NCBI GenBank assembly: GCA_014904985.1 | Contig: MU128967.1 | Span: 183,910-247,909, forward strand | Source: Hydnum rufescens UP504 | Taxonomy: Eukaryota; Basidiomycota; Agaricomycetes; Cantharellales; Hydnaceae | Direction of reading: 5' to 3' | DNA length: 64,000 bases | Shown: piece after piece, positions 34,824 to 46,739 of the stretch | How positions within the stretch are numbered: position 1 is the stretch's first letter | Layout: each line of letters begins with the position of its first letter | Position numbers and translations under genes: made by a program | Notes under the pieces: generated by a model | What the model saw: the letters and a program-made list of their open reading frames with translations, nothing else | The model's database searches: none | What the model was told of the DNA's origin: nothing

Positions 34824-37800
34824 AATGCGTCACTCATCTCTCCCCACCCTTCGTCTTCGTCACCCTCTTTTCGTTTTCTCTTTTTTTTTTTTTTTTTAAA
34901 TTTTTCATCATCCATCCCGCATTCATCATTGCATTCATCACTGCATTCATCCCGCCTGAAATTCGTTATTGTAATCTGTATCGCCAGACTATGTAGTGCA
35001 GGTGATCCTGTGTACCCTTCGATCTACTTTTTGACCTTCGATCTTCTTTGTTATGGCTCTCATAGACCACCGTACAATGGATATTTTTGCTGCTATTCCC
35101 AGGGATTTTTCAAGGGAAGCTAGGGTACGAGTGCCGTGTGTGCTTCCACGGTCCGCCTTGAATCCAAGATAAGAGATGACCCGTGCTGCACAGAATATTA
35201 ATATAGCCATTACCGTCTCCTGCCAGATATAGGGATAGGGTGGGCACACTATCTGAGCAGCATGGATGGCCCATCCATGAACGTTAAGGGAATCAGGAAA
35301 TCTTGCCTTTGTCTCATTGAGTTGAATGGCATCTTGATCATGCTGCCTATGATAAATCCCTCGTGTGGGGTGACCATTCAGTGTAATTGCCCTGTTCCCA
35401 TTATGAGGTTACAGAACGTGGTGGGTCCGGATGCAAATGCCTTGTTCCGGTCTCACACTTACCGGTCTTGTGCGCCTTCCTCACTCTATGGGTACTCATC
35501 CCTTACTGGATGAGTCTCCTCTTCTCCCGTTCCCGGTTCTGATACTGCGCCTCCGATGATTACCAACCACTATTCCCTGTGAAAATTCAGGACTAAGGGG
35601 GACCCCCTTCCGATACCTCACGTCTGTCTTCGTGCCCGGCCATTCGTCAACTGCGGCGTCATTCTTATCGCCAATTTCTAGCGTCGTCTTCTCGTGACTT
35701 GCCAGGTGGCTGTCAATTATCACCCATTACGGCAAGGTGCCGCTGTCTAATATGACTGCTTGGGGTGTGGAGGACATGCCCATCGCCGGATAAACTGCAC
35801 CCTGTGCTAAATGATTTCAGAAGTTATTCCCTGACAGTGCGTCTGTATCGCTCTATTCCGGATGATGACACACAAAGGTTCTGATATGCCTTGGCTCGAT
35901 ATCGTATTTGCGGGCCCATATTGCTCTCAGTCTAGTTAAGCCATGCACATGGATAGGCTCGCCGGCGCTCGCCGGTCTGACAGTCTGCATCGGACGCCGC
36001 GGGAGCTTCGTCATCAGCACCCGCTCAAGGCACATGAGCGATCGCATATTGTCTCCACCCGCATCTTTAGGCACTCATCGATCCCGGTGCTAGATCCGAG
36101 AGGTGCCAGGTCATTTGCTCACTTGCTTCACGGCGTGCCAGAAGGGCAGTACACAAATGGATGTCGAGTCCCCTACATCCTTTTCAAGTTTTAACTTTTG
36201 GTGTATTCGTTTTACACGTGATGAATGAATATATATGGTGCGCGACATAATTCTGGTGCCCAACTGTACTTCGGATTCTTGTAGTCTGCCTGTGAAATCC
36301 GCGAGTTGGGTATTTTATACCTGAGTAGATAGTGTAGAAGCTGATCCTCATGGTTTGCAAAGATTTCTCGTCAGCCTCCACTTTGCGCGCTCATCATCCT
36401 TCCTTAGATTTATTCCATGACTGATGGATAGACGAAATGAGTATTCGGCTATGAGTAGGATGTCGGATCTCTTCGAGCAGATAACCAAGAGGTAGGGCCA
36501 GATCCCCCTTGCGTGACAAAGGTGTCAAATTCTTCTGTATATTGTAGTTTGGTCAGACACTTTGGGTTGTCCATTCACCCGCACCTCCGCACCTCTCGGC
36601 GACACCAACAGGCGATACTCGTCATTGGCGGAGCACTCGGGAGAAGGAATGTACCTCAGTTTCAAATTGCAACCACGTTTATACAGCCAGACGTGGGAGA
36701 TCAAAGAATCAAGTAAACACCGCCTCGTGGTGTTCTTTATCAGTCTAATGACATCAATGAAGCATTGCACAAGGTATATCCCACCACCTGCTGCAAAAAG
36801 CTTGGTCTGATGAATTGACCCGCAGTCCTCTCCAATGCACTTGACACATTCAAATATGGCTCTCCAAGGGCTTCCGATCATTTTCGAACCCAGCAATAAT
36901 CTCTGGCCTCGCTCTTTTTGGGTGCGTTAGCTCACCTACTCGATAGGCCACATTCATTCCGGAGACGTGCATTGCACGCCCCATTACTGCCGGAGATGAG
37001 ATAAATGACATGGGCATTTTGGTATTAGCCGCCCACTGGTTGGTATAATCTGACAAACCTTCGTTCTTTCTTTCTCACCTTTAGCCGCTCAATTTTAGAA
37101 TGACTGCGCCTTTGGAGCCAAAAGCAAATCATGCACGCGAGCAAGTTCTAAATGATCAACCTACCGCGAAATTGGGAACTGAACCTGCGATATCCACGCC
37201 ACAACCATTGAATTTAGCTCCATTCCGTGCGCTGTGTTCGTATTCCTGCAATGTTTTATCGCATAATCTCGCTTCCAAATTGCATGTATCGACTGGAGGA
37301 CCCTGCGTGGGAATTGGAGAAAGGAATGCGCAGTATCAGTTAGTACAGTATCTACATAATCCAAAAACACCTTGCCGTCCACGCTCCCGATCAACCTCAA
37401 TATTATGCAAGTCGACGGGCCGCAACACAAGATATGCTTTCCGGAGGATTCGGTCCAGTTCTATGACAACGGGCCCAGGTTGGAGTTTCCTCCAGATTGC
37501 AACGAACAGTCCATGAAGCCTCTTGAAGAAAGCGCGGTTGGTCACGTTAATTGTGCCATTGACCTCAACTATATCTAGATCTTGATCGAGTGTATTCCGA
37601 ACGTGTTGCTGAGCTTCGTCCTTTCGGGAGTCGCACAGAAGCAAGTAGCTCCAATACAATTCAAAGGATAAACGTGTGGTAGCGGGACGGTACTAAGACA
37701 TCAAAATTGAGATGAATGGTCACCAACTGGGTGTAGAGGCAATACGTACAACGAGCAGGTGGTGTAGATACGCACCATTTCGGAACTAATTCGAGCGAGC

Positions 37801-38245
37801 TGGTGACCAAAGGGCTCCACTCCAGGGCTGAAGGACATATGCTGACCTACTGCGGCGTAGAAGACATTTTCAGGCATCACATGTTACTATTTCCATCGAA
37901 CGGCTTCGCCGTGTTCAGGTCCGGTCCTGAACGGGACATCAGGAACAGGAGGGATCTAGGCTGTGGCGACGGATCCACCGTTGGGGACATCTCGATCTCG
38001 GGAGGCGGCACGTCGGCCGCAACATTGGACCGCACGCAGAGGGTGGGGTTTGTTAGTACTAACGAGTGGCGATTGGGTGCGTGTCGACTTCGGTACTTGC
38101 AATAGCATGCGAGGCTAGTACTGACAAAATTGCTACTTAATCTTGAAGGTGGCAGGGGCGGAGGTCCTGCATCTCTCAGACTCTATTCCGAGCTTTGAGT
38201 GTGACTGCGGAGGGCCACGTGAAACTTCCTCGGATTTAACCGTCC
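34824..38245. other. Intergenic or unresolved, no gene recognised
   Basis: After the NTF2-like gene there is a T-rich 3' flank with a 19-T run near 34880. Frames near 37336-37659 on the minus strand (GTINVTNRAFFKRLHGLFVA, then KLQPGPVVIELDRILR) look protein-like but match no family I know and I could not build a spliced model. The remainder shows nothing. Confidence 0.3.
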
Positions 38246-39415
38246 ATGGCCGTCAAATGGGAAAACATCCGCACTATCGGAGACGTGTTCGCAGCCACCA
38301 AATATCGTGCCCCGTCGGTGGGACGAGCGTTTAATCCATTATTTCTTTCAAAGATCTCCTTATGGTCTGACTTTTTGTGCTCCCGGAACTCATCGGCGCT
38401 TCTGAACTGTGCACTGCAGGCAGGGAGACATAACGACTGTTGAAGCGGACGCTATCGTTAATGCGGCAAATACTAGTCTCAGAGGTGAGAATGCCGGAAC
38501 TAGTTTCGTCTGTCCCTTTGATTAGGAACTTGCTGGATGTAGGCGGTGGAGGAGGTATGTGACCCTCCACCACACACCTAATCCGGCTACATATACCCCT
38601 TTCCGCAGTGGACGGTGCCATACATAGAGCGGCAGGCCCCCAATTGAAACACGAGTGTGGGATCTCCAAGGGCGTTCCTTATCTTCCAGTGACATAGCAG
38701 TCTAATTCACCCGTGCTTGCCTCAGGTATCACGAGATTCCCAGAAGGAACCGAGACTGGTGCCGCCATTCTGACGAAGGCATATAATCTCCCTGCGTGGG
38801 TCACTTCGCCTTTGCATCTCGAGAAGATGGAGACTAACGGACTTCTTGATATCAGGAAGAACGTAATACACACTGTAGGGCCCAAATATTACGAATACGA
38901 AAGCAGGGTCGAGAGAGCCCAAGAACTTCTCTCGTCTTGCTATCGAAGAAGTCTGTCCCTTGCTCATGCAAATGGCCTCACTTCCATCGTTCGTTTTCCT
39001 CATTCACTTGGTTTTTTGAACAATATTGAAATATTTTGGGTGAACAAATCCAAGGCTTTCCCCTCCATCTCTACTGGAATATATGGGTATCCCATAGAAG
39101 AGGCAACGAAAATTGCTCTCGAACAGACGAGGTCCTTCCTCGAGACTCCGGAGGGTCAGAATGTACGCAAATGCAAGCATTGCCTTATCCACCTGTGTCT
39201 TAATTGGCTTCCATCCATATCTGTATCCTCTCTAGTTCCAACGAGTCATCTTTGTGGTTTTCAGTGAAGAAGATTTTGCTGTATATCGGTCAGGGTTATC
39301 CAAATTGTCAATTGAGGCAACATTATTGATGGGATACGTTGTCTGTAGGGACGCCTTGCCTGAGTATTTCCCACCATCACCGTCGGACACCGTTTCCGAC
39401 GTTGCGAATCCTTGA
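38246..39415 (+). CDS. Macro-domain protein (MacroD/ADP-ribose hydrolase type), nine exons
   Basis: Macro domains bind or hydrolyse ADP-ribose on proteins or O-acetyl-ADP-ribose. Exon model 38246-38364, 38420-38484, 38543-38554, 38609-38656, 38726-38799, 38860-38988, 39055-39162, 39236-39288, 39349-39415: 675 nt, 224 aa, frame kept throughout. Spliced motifs: ISLWQGDITTVEADAIVNAA with NTSLRGGGGVDGAIHRAAG (the asparagine and glycine-rich ligand loop of MacroD), AYNLP, NVIHTVGPKY, AFPSISTGIYGYPIEEATK (second loop), RVIFVVFSEEDFAVY and PEYFPP at the end. The exon 38543-38554 is only 12 nt yet supplies the GGGG loop. Two introns (38800-38859 and 38989-39054) are multiples of three without stops, so they can be misread as coding. 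Confidence 0.9.
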
Positions 39416-40447
39416 AGAGATTTATCCTCCAAACGATTCACTAAGATTGCGATCTGGGGCCAGGACGCGCTATCCAATCGTGAGGACCACGATGCTTACG
39501 AGAACCGTATCTTGTCGATCTTTTCGACCACTCCTGGGAACTAGCGACCCAACCTTTCATGATTCACTTGTTGTATCCACACCGACCGCGGAATCTATGA
39601 TGAAATGTGCGGCTGAGTCGATCACTGAGGCTTGGGTCTGTGATTCTAAGCTGTAGGGTCGGCAAAACCACTCTCCCAGCCCAAAAAAGTGGCGACGTGG
39701 GCGTCTCCAAGTTCGGGACGCGCTTTTGACCCACGCAGCAGCAGAGAAGTGGAAGTAATAAGATTTCTTGGCTCTGTGATCAGCATCTTCAAAATAGAAG
39801 GACACATGCCTACCGCTTTCACTTTGTACAGCTATGCATATTTAGAGGAATTGGCAAGAATGAACGACACGGGGGATCCTTACGCGAAGCATCCCTTTTG
39901 TAGCTAAGGAATCTGACATCTTATCGATAGGGTGGTTAGCCTCGGATCCAGGCGTTCGGGGACTCCCGGAATTTTTTGGACACCCGATATCCGGGGGTGA
40001 ATTTATGTAATCAGCTTCAGCCTTCCCATTGGTGGGATCAGGTGAAATATACACTTTGACTTTATGGATTTTGTCAAGATTGACACTAGCCACAGGTGCT
40101 CTCTGACATCCTTGCTCTTGCAAGACTTCAAGTACTATGAATTTGTTGCAAGATCTGCCAGTCAACTGTATTTCATGTGAGTGGATTTGATTTGAAGCTT
40201 GGAACTGTAGGCAGGATTCCCCCAGCTCACTAGCTCCAATAGCAAGGGAAGGTTAAGCCCCAGCTTGGCAAGCATACAGTCCTTAGGGCTTTCATGGCAA
40301 TGTTGGCAATTTCTTCATCACCTTAGGGAGGGTGCTGTGAAGCTGTCTGTTTGATCAACATGCTTTGAAGGAATGTTGGAGCATTTGGCATCATCATCAT
40401 ACTCAGAGGGTATATGATTCATCATGGATATCTGAGTTGAGTTCCAC
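39416..40447. other. Transition from gene island to transposon block
   Basis: From about 39950 the sequence becomes CpG-poor. A minus frame (39842-40165) with SPDPTNGKAEADYINSPPDI resembles retroelement polyprotein text but I cannot place it. No gene recognised. Confidence 0.35.
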
Positions 40448-40576
40448 AGTCACTATCTAAGGAGTGAAGGAGGGATCAGTAAGAGGAAGGAGTACTCCTG
40501 CTTACTGCTTTCCCTGCTGGTATTGAAAGGTACAGAGCCCAAGCCAGAGAAAGGTCTAGTATTAATGGCTACTATA
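40448..40576. repeat. Dispersed repeat copy 2
   Basis: Second copy of the 24110-24245 repeat (CAGTCACTATCTAAGGAG ... ATTAATGGCTACT). It ends exactly where the Copia LTR begins, so the LTR may have inserted into or beside it. Confidence 0.5.
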
Positions 40577-40891
40577 TGTTGGCAGAATACTCATATATCT
40601 AGAACAACAGAACTCAGTCTCTGATAAAAGAACTGATATTTGGATAAAGTATCTAGAATGATGGAACTACAGTTGGTTCTGGTAAGGTACTATACTATTG
40701 AAGAGAGAATAGAAAAGAGCTAACCTCTCTGATAAAAGAACTGAGGGAGCATGGAATGCTCTCATGTACTAATATATAAGTAATCAGCAATGCTGGGTAT
40801 CAAGAATAGTAGGTGGAAACAATAAACAAATGGGTGATCAACACTGATGAAGTCATCAGGTCATTATACTGTATCCAGCTGCCCTCCAACA
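40577..40891 (-). repeat. Copia 3' LTR (315 bp, TGTTGG...CCAACA)
   Basis: Terminal inverted repeats TGTTGG and CCAACA bound the element. On the minus strand it follows the polyprotein stop and a short purine-rich stretch (GAGTGGGTG) that could be the polypurine tract. Only one LTR is seen in this window. Confidence 0.65.
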
Positions 40892-40904
40892 CACCCACTC
40901 AGCT

Positions 40905-41450
40905 GGATGTGGGGGCAGAGATTCCCATGGCCTTGTGAAACTTCTCAAGTTTGACTAGAGGAAGTCCCTTTGTGAGGACATCCACAATCTGATTGTCTGT
41001 TGGGACATATGTGAGATTGATTATGTTATCTGCAAGTTTCTCTCAGACAAAGTGGTGATGGACTTTGATATGTTTGGATCTGGCATAGAAGGTAGGGTTT
41101 TGGGCAATAGCAATTGCTGATTGGTTGTCAATCCATAAGACAGTAGGTGTGGATATATTGTAACCTATGTCAGTGAGTAGTTGATGCAGCCACACAGCCT
41201 CATGTGTACTTTGCACAGCTGCCATGTACTCTCCTTCAGTGCTGGAGAGTGCCACTGTGGGTTGCTTCTTTGAGGCCCAACTAATAGCAGAGCCGTAAAG
41301 TAGGAAGATATATCCAGTGATGGACTTGCAGTCTATGGGATCAGAGGCCCAGTCTGAGTCTACATACCCAATTAGCTCCTTTTCTTTGGTACTTCTGCTG
41401 AATACCAGCTGGTTGTCCTTTGTGGCCAGCAGGTGGTGGTAAACTCATTT
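40905..41450 (-). pseudogene. Ty1/Copia polyprotein C-terminus (RNase H), degenerate
   Basis: Minus-strand reading shows ELIGYVDSDWASDPIDCKSI, GYIFLLYGSAISWASKKQPT, VALSSTEGEYMAAVQSTHEA, VLWIDNQSAIAIAQNP and ARSKHIKVHHHFV, the Copia RNase H domain with its D-E-D residues. An in-frame TGA at 41042 replaces an expected arginine, consistent with CGA to TGA decay; frame then continues ENLADNI-like to NQIVDVLTKGL and the stop near 40907. Upstream reverse transcriptase and integrase are missing. Confidence 0.85.
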
Positions 41451-41479
41451 AAGAGCCAGGAGGTGTGAAGATCCAGGAG

Positions 41480-42540
41480 TTGATGAGTGTTGACTTAGCT
41501 TCTGCTGAGCACTGTTGCTCATTACTCTTCATAGGCCCTGATCTGTGGTTGTGTGGCTGTGCTTACAGCAGCAGCTGCTACCCTCAGAGCTAGCAGCTCC
41601 TATAATGAACAATAATCAGCTGCTATGTGTGCATGCAGCTACTAAGACTCAGAGTTAGCACCCCCTATCCATCCCAAAGTAGCTGATATATCATCAGAAA
41701 ATCTGGTATGTGGCTGTGCTCCTAGCAGCTGCTGGTATATTGAGAATGAGCAACTCCTATAATGAACAGTAATCAGCTGCTATATGGCATGCAGCTGCTG
41801 AGATTCAGAGCCAGCAGCTCCTATGACTTCTATAGCAGCTGATATAACATCCAAAGAGCAGCTCATAAGCTCTGCTGAGCCAATATGTGGCTGTGCATCC
41901 AGCAGCTCCTATAATGACCAATAATCAGCTGGTATATCAGCATGCAGCTGCTGACATTTAGTGCCAGCAGCTCCATTCCATTCCATAGCAGCTCCAATCT
42001 ACTTCATAACTAGCTGATACACCTTAGGCTTGAGTGCACCTACTTGTAGTACAAAAAATCATGGGTGGGTGGGAAGGAGTTGAAGGTCCAGTGGTCTAAA
42101 CTGCCAAAGTCCCAGGCCCTACAATGAGGTCACAGGTTCAAATCCTGCTGTTGGAACATAACAGTCCCCAACCATCAACCCAACTACTAGACATGGGGGT
42201 AGACATTCCCAACCTGTACCATGTCAACTCCAACCCCCAACAACCCCAATCCAACCCCAACCCTAACCCCTCAACCCTCAACAAGCAGCTGCTGTGAAAT
42301 GAGCAGCTCCTGAATGGAGAAATGAGCAACTCAATATATCAATAATAGTAGCTGCTGTAAGAGGAGCTGCTCCTTGGGCCATTAACAGCAGCTACAGGAA
42401 GATGAGCAGCTCTGATTCTCTATGGGATGGAGTTCCAGGGCAGCTACAATAGTATTAACAGCCTGTGAGCAGCTCCAATACTGCCTTAAAGCAGCTGCAA
42501 TAAACAGATTGGTGCACTGCAGGAGCTTCTATACATGAAG
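41480..42540. repeat. AGCAGCT/CAGCTGCT-rich low-complexity repeat
   Basis: More than twenty copies of CAGCT in contexts AGCAGCTCC, CAGCTGCT and GCAGCTGAT are scattered over about 1 kb, separated by AT-rich spacers such as TATAATGA. No ORF. It may be an expanded subterminal repeat of the neighbouring Harbinger element. The core resembles the AGAGCAGC/GCTGCTCT stem of hairpin B further right, possibly by chance. Confidence 0.55.
42076..42165 (+). repeat. tRNA-derived SINE-like or tRNA-like sequence
   Basis: AGGTCCAGTGG resembles a pol III A box and, about 40 bp later, GGTTCAAATCC is a good B box. No full cloverleaf forms. Such A/B box pairs without a tRNA fold are typical of SINE heads or decayed tRNAs. 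Confidence 0.35.
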
Positions 42541-42699
42541 CCAGGATCTCCAATGGACAATAAAACAAGGCTCCATGAGCTACCCTAGGGTCAGACCCTG
42601 TGAGCAGCCTCTGTTGGCATTGTGGTTACTTAGCAGTCTGAGACCTCTTAGGTCCCTTCCTGTGTAGTGGAAGCCAGCCTAAGAGGTCCAAAGTAGTGT

Positions 42700-43683
42700 C
42701 CCTATTGTGTGGGTGGGGTGTAGTGTTGGTATTGTTGTAAAGTCCATGCATAAGGTGATGCTGTTGTTCATCCCAATGCATGACCAAGCCATTCACTGGC
42801 CAAATAGCATGGAGAAGAAAGAGGCTGCAGATTGGGTGGAGTCAGTATTGTGTGCTGCATGGTGGCCAGGGTTTGCAATGGTGGATGGAACTCTCATCCC
42901 TCTTCACTGTAAGCCTGGTCATCATGGGGAACAATTCTTTGATCATAAGTGCAACTACTCACTCATTCTCACAGTGTGTCATGCCACCTGTCTCATCCTG
43001 GATGGGGTTTTCTCTCATTCTTTCTGATGTTGCTGTTATTCTAGCTGGTCACAACCCCCAACCTGTGCATAATAGACTACATCCTAGGGCCACCAGGCAG
43101 TGTCCATGATTCCATGTCATTTCAAGAGTCTCACACATCAATTAAATCTGCTGCCCTTTTCCAGGAAGGGGAATGGCTATGGGCTGATTCTGCATATGGT
43201 CTGACATCCTGGTGTGTTGTGCCATATAAGCAGCCCCTTTGCTCATCCCAAGCAATTGCCAGTTCAACTATCACTTATCTCAAGTATGTCTGGTGTTCTT
43301 CATCTTGTTCTGCATGACTTTAGCCCCTTCAGGTCCATATCCACTCAGAGCATGCCATTGGACACCTTAAAGGACAGTTCCAGTCTTTGTGACGCCTTAG
43401 GAAAAATATTAATTCCAAGACTGACTTCAAATGGGTTGTGGCATGGGTGAGGGTCTCTCTTATTATCCACTTGCTTGTAATGCAGATTGAAGGTGGTGAA
43501 GAGGATGAGGATTTCTGGGACTGGGTATGTGATGGGCTGGATGGTATAGCTGAGGAAGGTGATCGTGAGGTTGAAGGATTTATATGGAATTGGGAGCCAA
43601 GGACTTTGGGGGAGAGTGAAGGCCAGCTGAAGTGGCATCTAGTAAAGGAGGCACTTTTTGAGGTGCTATACCCAGAGTTGTGA
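42700..43683 (+). pseudogene. PIF/Harbinger-type nuclease (DDE superfamily), frameshifted
   Basis: Frames in order show AADWVESVLCAAWWPGFAMV then DGTLIPLHCKPGHHGEQFFD (first catalytic Asp), CNYSLILTV, a GHxGSxHDS-like region, GEWLWADSAYGLTSWCVVPY (second Asp) and, after a shift, a stretch equivalent to RSEHAIGHLKGQFQSL (Glu region), WVVAWVRVSLIIHLLVMQIE and GGEEDEDFWDWV before the stop at 43683. Several frame changes and stops mean it is inactive. Confidence 0.82.
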
Positions 43684-43710
43684 GGTACTCATTAACACAT
43701 TTTAATTGCT

Positions 43711-44968
43711 CTAAGCTTGGAGGGCATCTAAACTACTGTGAGGGATGTGGATGGAATGGGTCAGAGGAAATGGGTCAAATTTGGGACTACTGGGATAGGA
43801 TGTATGGTCCATGAGAGGGGAAGCAGAACTACTGGAACCAGCAAGAGAACAGCTGAGCTCAGCAGTATGATATGCCAACTCTGCAAGCTTAATCTTGTGC
43901 TTCATGGCCATGTGCTGGGATTTTGCCTTGATCTTGGCCATATTCTCCATGTGCCACTGATCAACATCCTGACAAGTCTGTTCTTGATCAGCATGTGTAG
44001 CTTCACTGAACTCAGCAATTGGGTCAGGCCATTTTTAATGAGGGCAGGGCTGAAGAGATTTTGTGCCTAAGATTTCTTCAGCCTTAACAGAAACAATGGA
44101 CTTCAATGCAATCTGAGCCCTTTTCAGAACCACCTTGTAAGTTGAGAGAGGGGATTCTCCTTGAGCTTAGCTCTTTCAGCATGAGCCAATGGACACATTA
44201 TATGAGGCTAAACACACACCTGGTCCTCATTCTCGCTATCTTCCCCAAGACTAATGGGCAGGGGCTCAAAGTCTGGGATATCATTGGCAGGGACATCATT
44301 GATAGTATCAACAGCACTTGGAGTCAACACCAGTTCCTCAAGATCTGCCCACAGCTTTGCCACCCCAGATGCTGAATTTGTGATGAGATGTGTTGTGTAT
44401 CTTGGCATTTCACACCACAGTGGATTGAGCTGATCCCACCAAGGGAAATCCTTGCAAATTTCATCTGAAAGAGTTAGTTACAACTGAAGGTATAAAGATC
44501 ATAGAATCTCCACATACTGAGCATATTCACTATGTCTGAATCAGGAATAACTTGCTCAGGATCAAGTCTGACACCAGCTTGGCCTAGTTCCTTGTTTAGC
44601 TTTGCATATGTCTTCTGTAGTCTATTGAAAGTAGAAAGATGAGATAAGCAGCACAATGCCATCCACACAGTATGAGAGGCAGCCAAATGTACTATGAAAT
44701 ACTTCCATTGATGGACTGGACATACACTGAAGTATTTGCACTATATTTAGAGTGCTCCACCCCCTCTGGAATATCAAAGATGGCAGCCGCAAGCTGGCCA
44801 TGATAAAGCTTTTTGGGTTTCCCATTTGTTATCTAAGTTATTAGTAGCAGATGTCCTATAGTATACCTGTGAAGGACACACCTTCTTGTGGTCTTCATCT
44901 TTGGCATTCTTGACTGAATCACTGAAGAGCTTGATACAAAAATCTGGGTTTTCAAGGAGGTGTGCCAC
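43711..44968 (-). pseudogene. Harbinger companion DNA-binding-like protein, decayed
   Basis: Minus-strand fragments FCIKLFSDSVKNAKDEDHKK, NRLQKTYAKLNKELGQAGVR and LDPEQVIPDSDIVNML match, in my recollection, an agaricomycete protein found beside Harbinger nucleases (in this superfamily the second gene is Myb/SANT-like). It is convergent with the nuclease. Stops and shifts are frequent. Confidence 0.5.
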
Positions 44969-45242
44969 TAGGCAGTCAGTCCAACACCAGTTACCAGGGA
45001 CCCCCAGAGAACTTTGAAAGATGAAGATGACTCCTCTGCAGCAGCAGCTTTGAGAGAGGACTTCTTGATATGTGAAGCCTTGGGAACAAGGGTTGCCTCC
45101 AAATCTTCATTTGCCTTCCTTTTTCCCATAAGGAATAGAGTTGAAAGTAAGGAGCGCAGAGGGAAAGCTAGCAGAAATGAACTGTATAGTTGGAGCAGAG
45201 TTTGAGAGTGGGAAAACCTGGTGCCTGGCCCAGTTTCAGTTT

Positions 45243-45307
45243 TTCAAAACTGGCAGTTTTGCCTCTCTTGGGCCTCTGGAGGCCCAAGACAAAACTGGCA
45301 GTTTTGT
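45243..45307. repeat. Nested hairpin (AAAACTGGCAGTTTTG twice around a stem)
   Basis: CTTGGGCCTC and AGGCCCAAG form a stem, flanked on each side by AAAACTGGCAGTTTTG, itself nearly palindromic. Probably a terminal structure of the Harbinger region. Confidence 0.55.
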
Positions 45308-45569
45308 GTCAGTTCTGCCAAGATTTTCCAGTTCTGCTCCAGTTTCATTTCTCACTTTTGTCTCAGTTTTGCTCCAGTTTTCTTACTGTGAAGCCCCCTA
45401 ATGGCTTTGTGTGATTCTGCAGTGAAAGTCCCACCACCACATACCCAAGACCCCAGCTATGCTGACAGTAAACCATGATACCCCAACACTTATCCTATCA
45501 CTATCTGATTCCTATCCTAGCTATGGTTACTTAAGTTAGGTTACAAACCCTGGAAACCTGAGCTCAAAC

Positions 45570-45640
45570 CTGAACCTGACCTGTGGTCAGGTTCAGGTTA
45601 GGTTCAGGTTTAACCAAGGTTCAAACCTGAAATCATGAGC
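45570..45640. repeat. AACCTGAACCTGACC inverted cluster, left
   Basis: AACCTGAACCTGACC is followed by GGTCAGGTTCAGGTT, giving a stem, then more GGTTCAGG units. A related cluster is at 47885-48030 and a short one at 49223-49240, flanking the Copia gag relic. Confidence 0.6.
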
Positions 45641-46739
45641 CCCTTCAGACATGAGAAATATCTGAGCTGAACACTGATTATAACCATAATCCATAATTAT
45701 GTAAGCAGGTTCCTTGGTGGAGACATATGTTACTTTGAAGTGAAGTTAAACATAAAACCTCATGCAAAGTTTATATTGACTACAAGGGAGCCATACCCTA
45801 CAGCCTGTGCCTGGAAATGGTGGAGCACATAGTATTGGGGAAGAGAGTCAAAGAATAGACAGTAGATGTGACAATATGAGTGACCAGTAATAGCAAAGGG
45901 GGCCACACAGTTAAAATTTTGAAATGTTGAGTAATGGTGAGTAAAGGAGAAGTTTTTGCACTACTTGGCTCTACACTTGCCACACTTCTTTTCTGATTCA
46001 CCCTCCACCTTAACCATGACTTCATCCTCATCCTTCTCAGCTGAAGAGATGTAGTCCACATGGTCTGCCTTGCACAGTTTGGGACCACTCAACAGTGTTG
46101 TAGTAGCAGAGGAGATCTGCACAGAGAGTGAAGGAAGGGGTGAAGTGGAAGTCAGTTCAGAACTATTGGTGTGGGGACTGGGTGTGGTTGCTGGAGTTGG
46201 GTGAGATCTTTTAAGGGAGGGACCCTTGCCACTGCCATCTGCTTGTTGCTTGAACATGTTAGAATGGATGAAAAGTACATAGCTTATGTAATGATGTAAA
46301 TAGTTCTTCAGTCTTTTAGTGTGCACATTGTGTCGCCTCTCTGCTCTTATTAGAATGGTGATTTTTTGGTTAGAAATGTTTTGGGAGACATGGTGCTTGG
46401 GGTACATGGCAGGTATGTCAGTTCTTTGATAATGAAATGTGGTAATTGAGCATTATAGGACCATTGTGCTCAAATGGTTGTGCTGGAACCAGCAGAAGGG
46501 GGACTTGTTGAACAGATGGCTCAGGTAGATGGGGGCAGGAGCTTGTGTATATTCAGCAGGCCAGTACAATATATCTCATGTAATACATATATCCAAGCTT
46601 GTACCTCCAATGCACCCTCTCAAGCAAGGCATGTTATCAAAACATCTTGATTTGATCATCTGCACCCTCTGAAGTGATGTTTGCAGTTTTGGCCACATTG
46701 GCTGAGCCCTCCTTCTTCCTTTGCATCACATTGGCTTTG
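45641..46739. repeat. CpG-poor transposon-derived sequence
   Basis: A minus frame 45961-46407 has a Ser/Thr/Pro-rich segment and KKCGKCRAK at its end, but no recognised domain. No intact gene. Confidence 0.35.

Noticed and set aside
42235..42290. Interstitial telomere repeat (CCAACCCTAACCCC)
   Set aside because: Only one CCCTAA unit occurs; the rest is irregular C/A-rich sequence.
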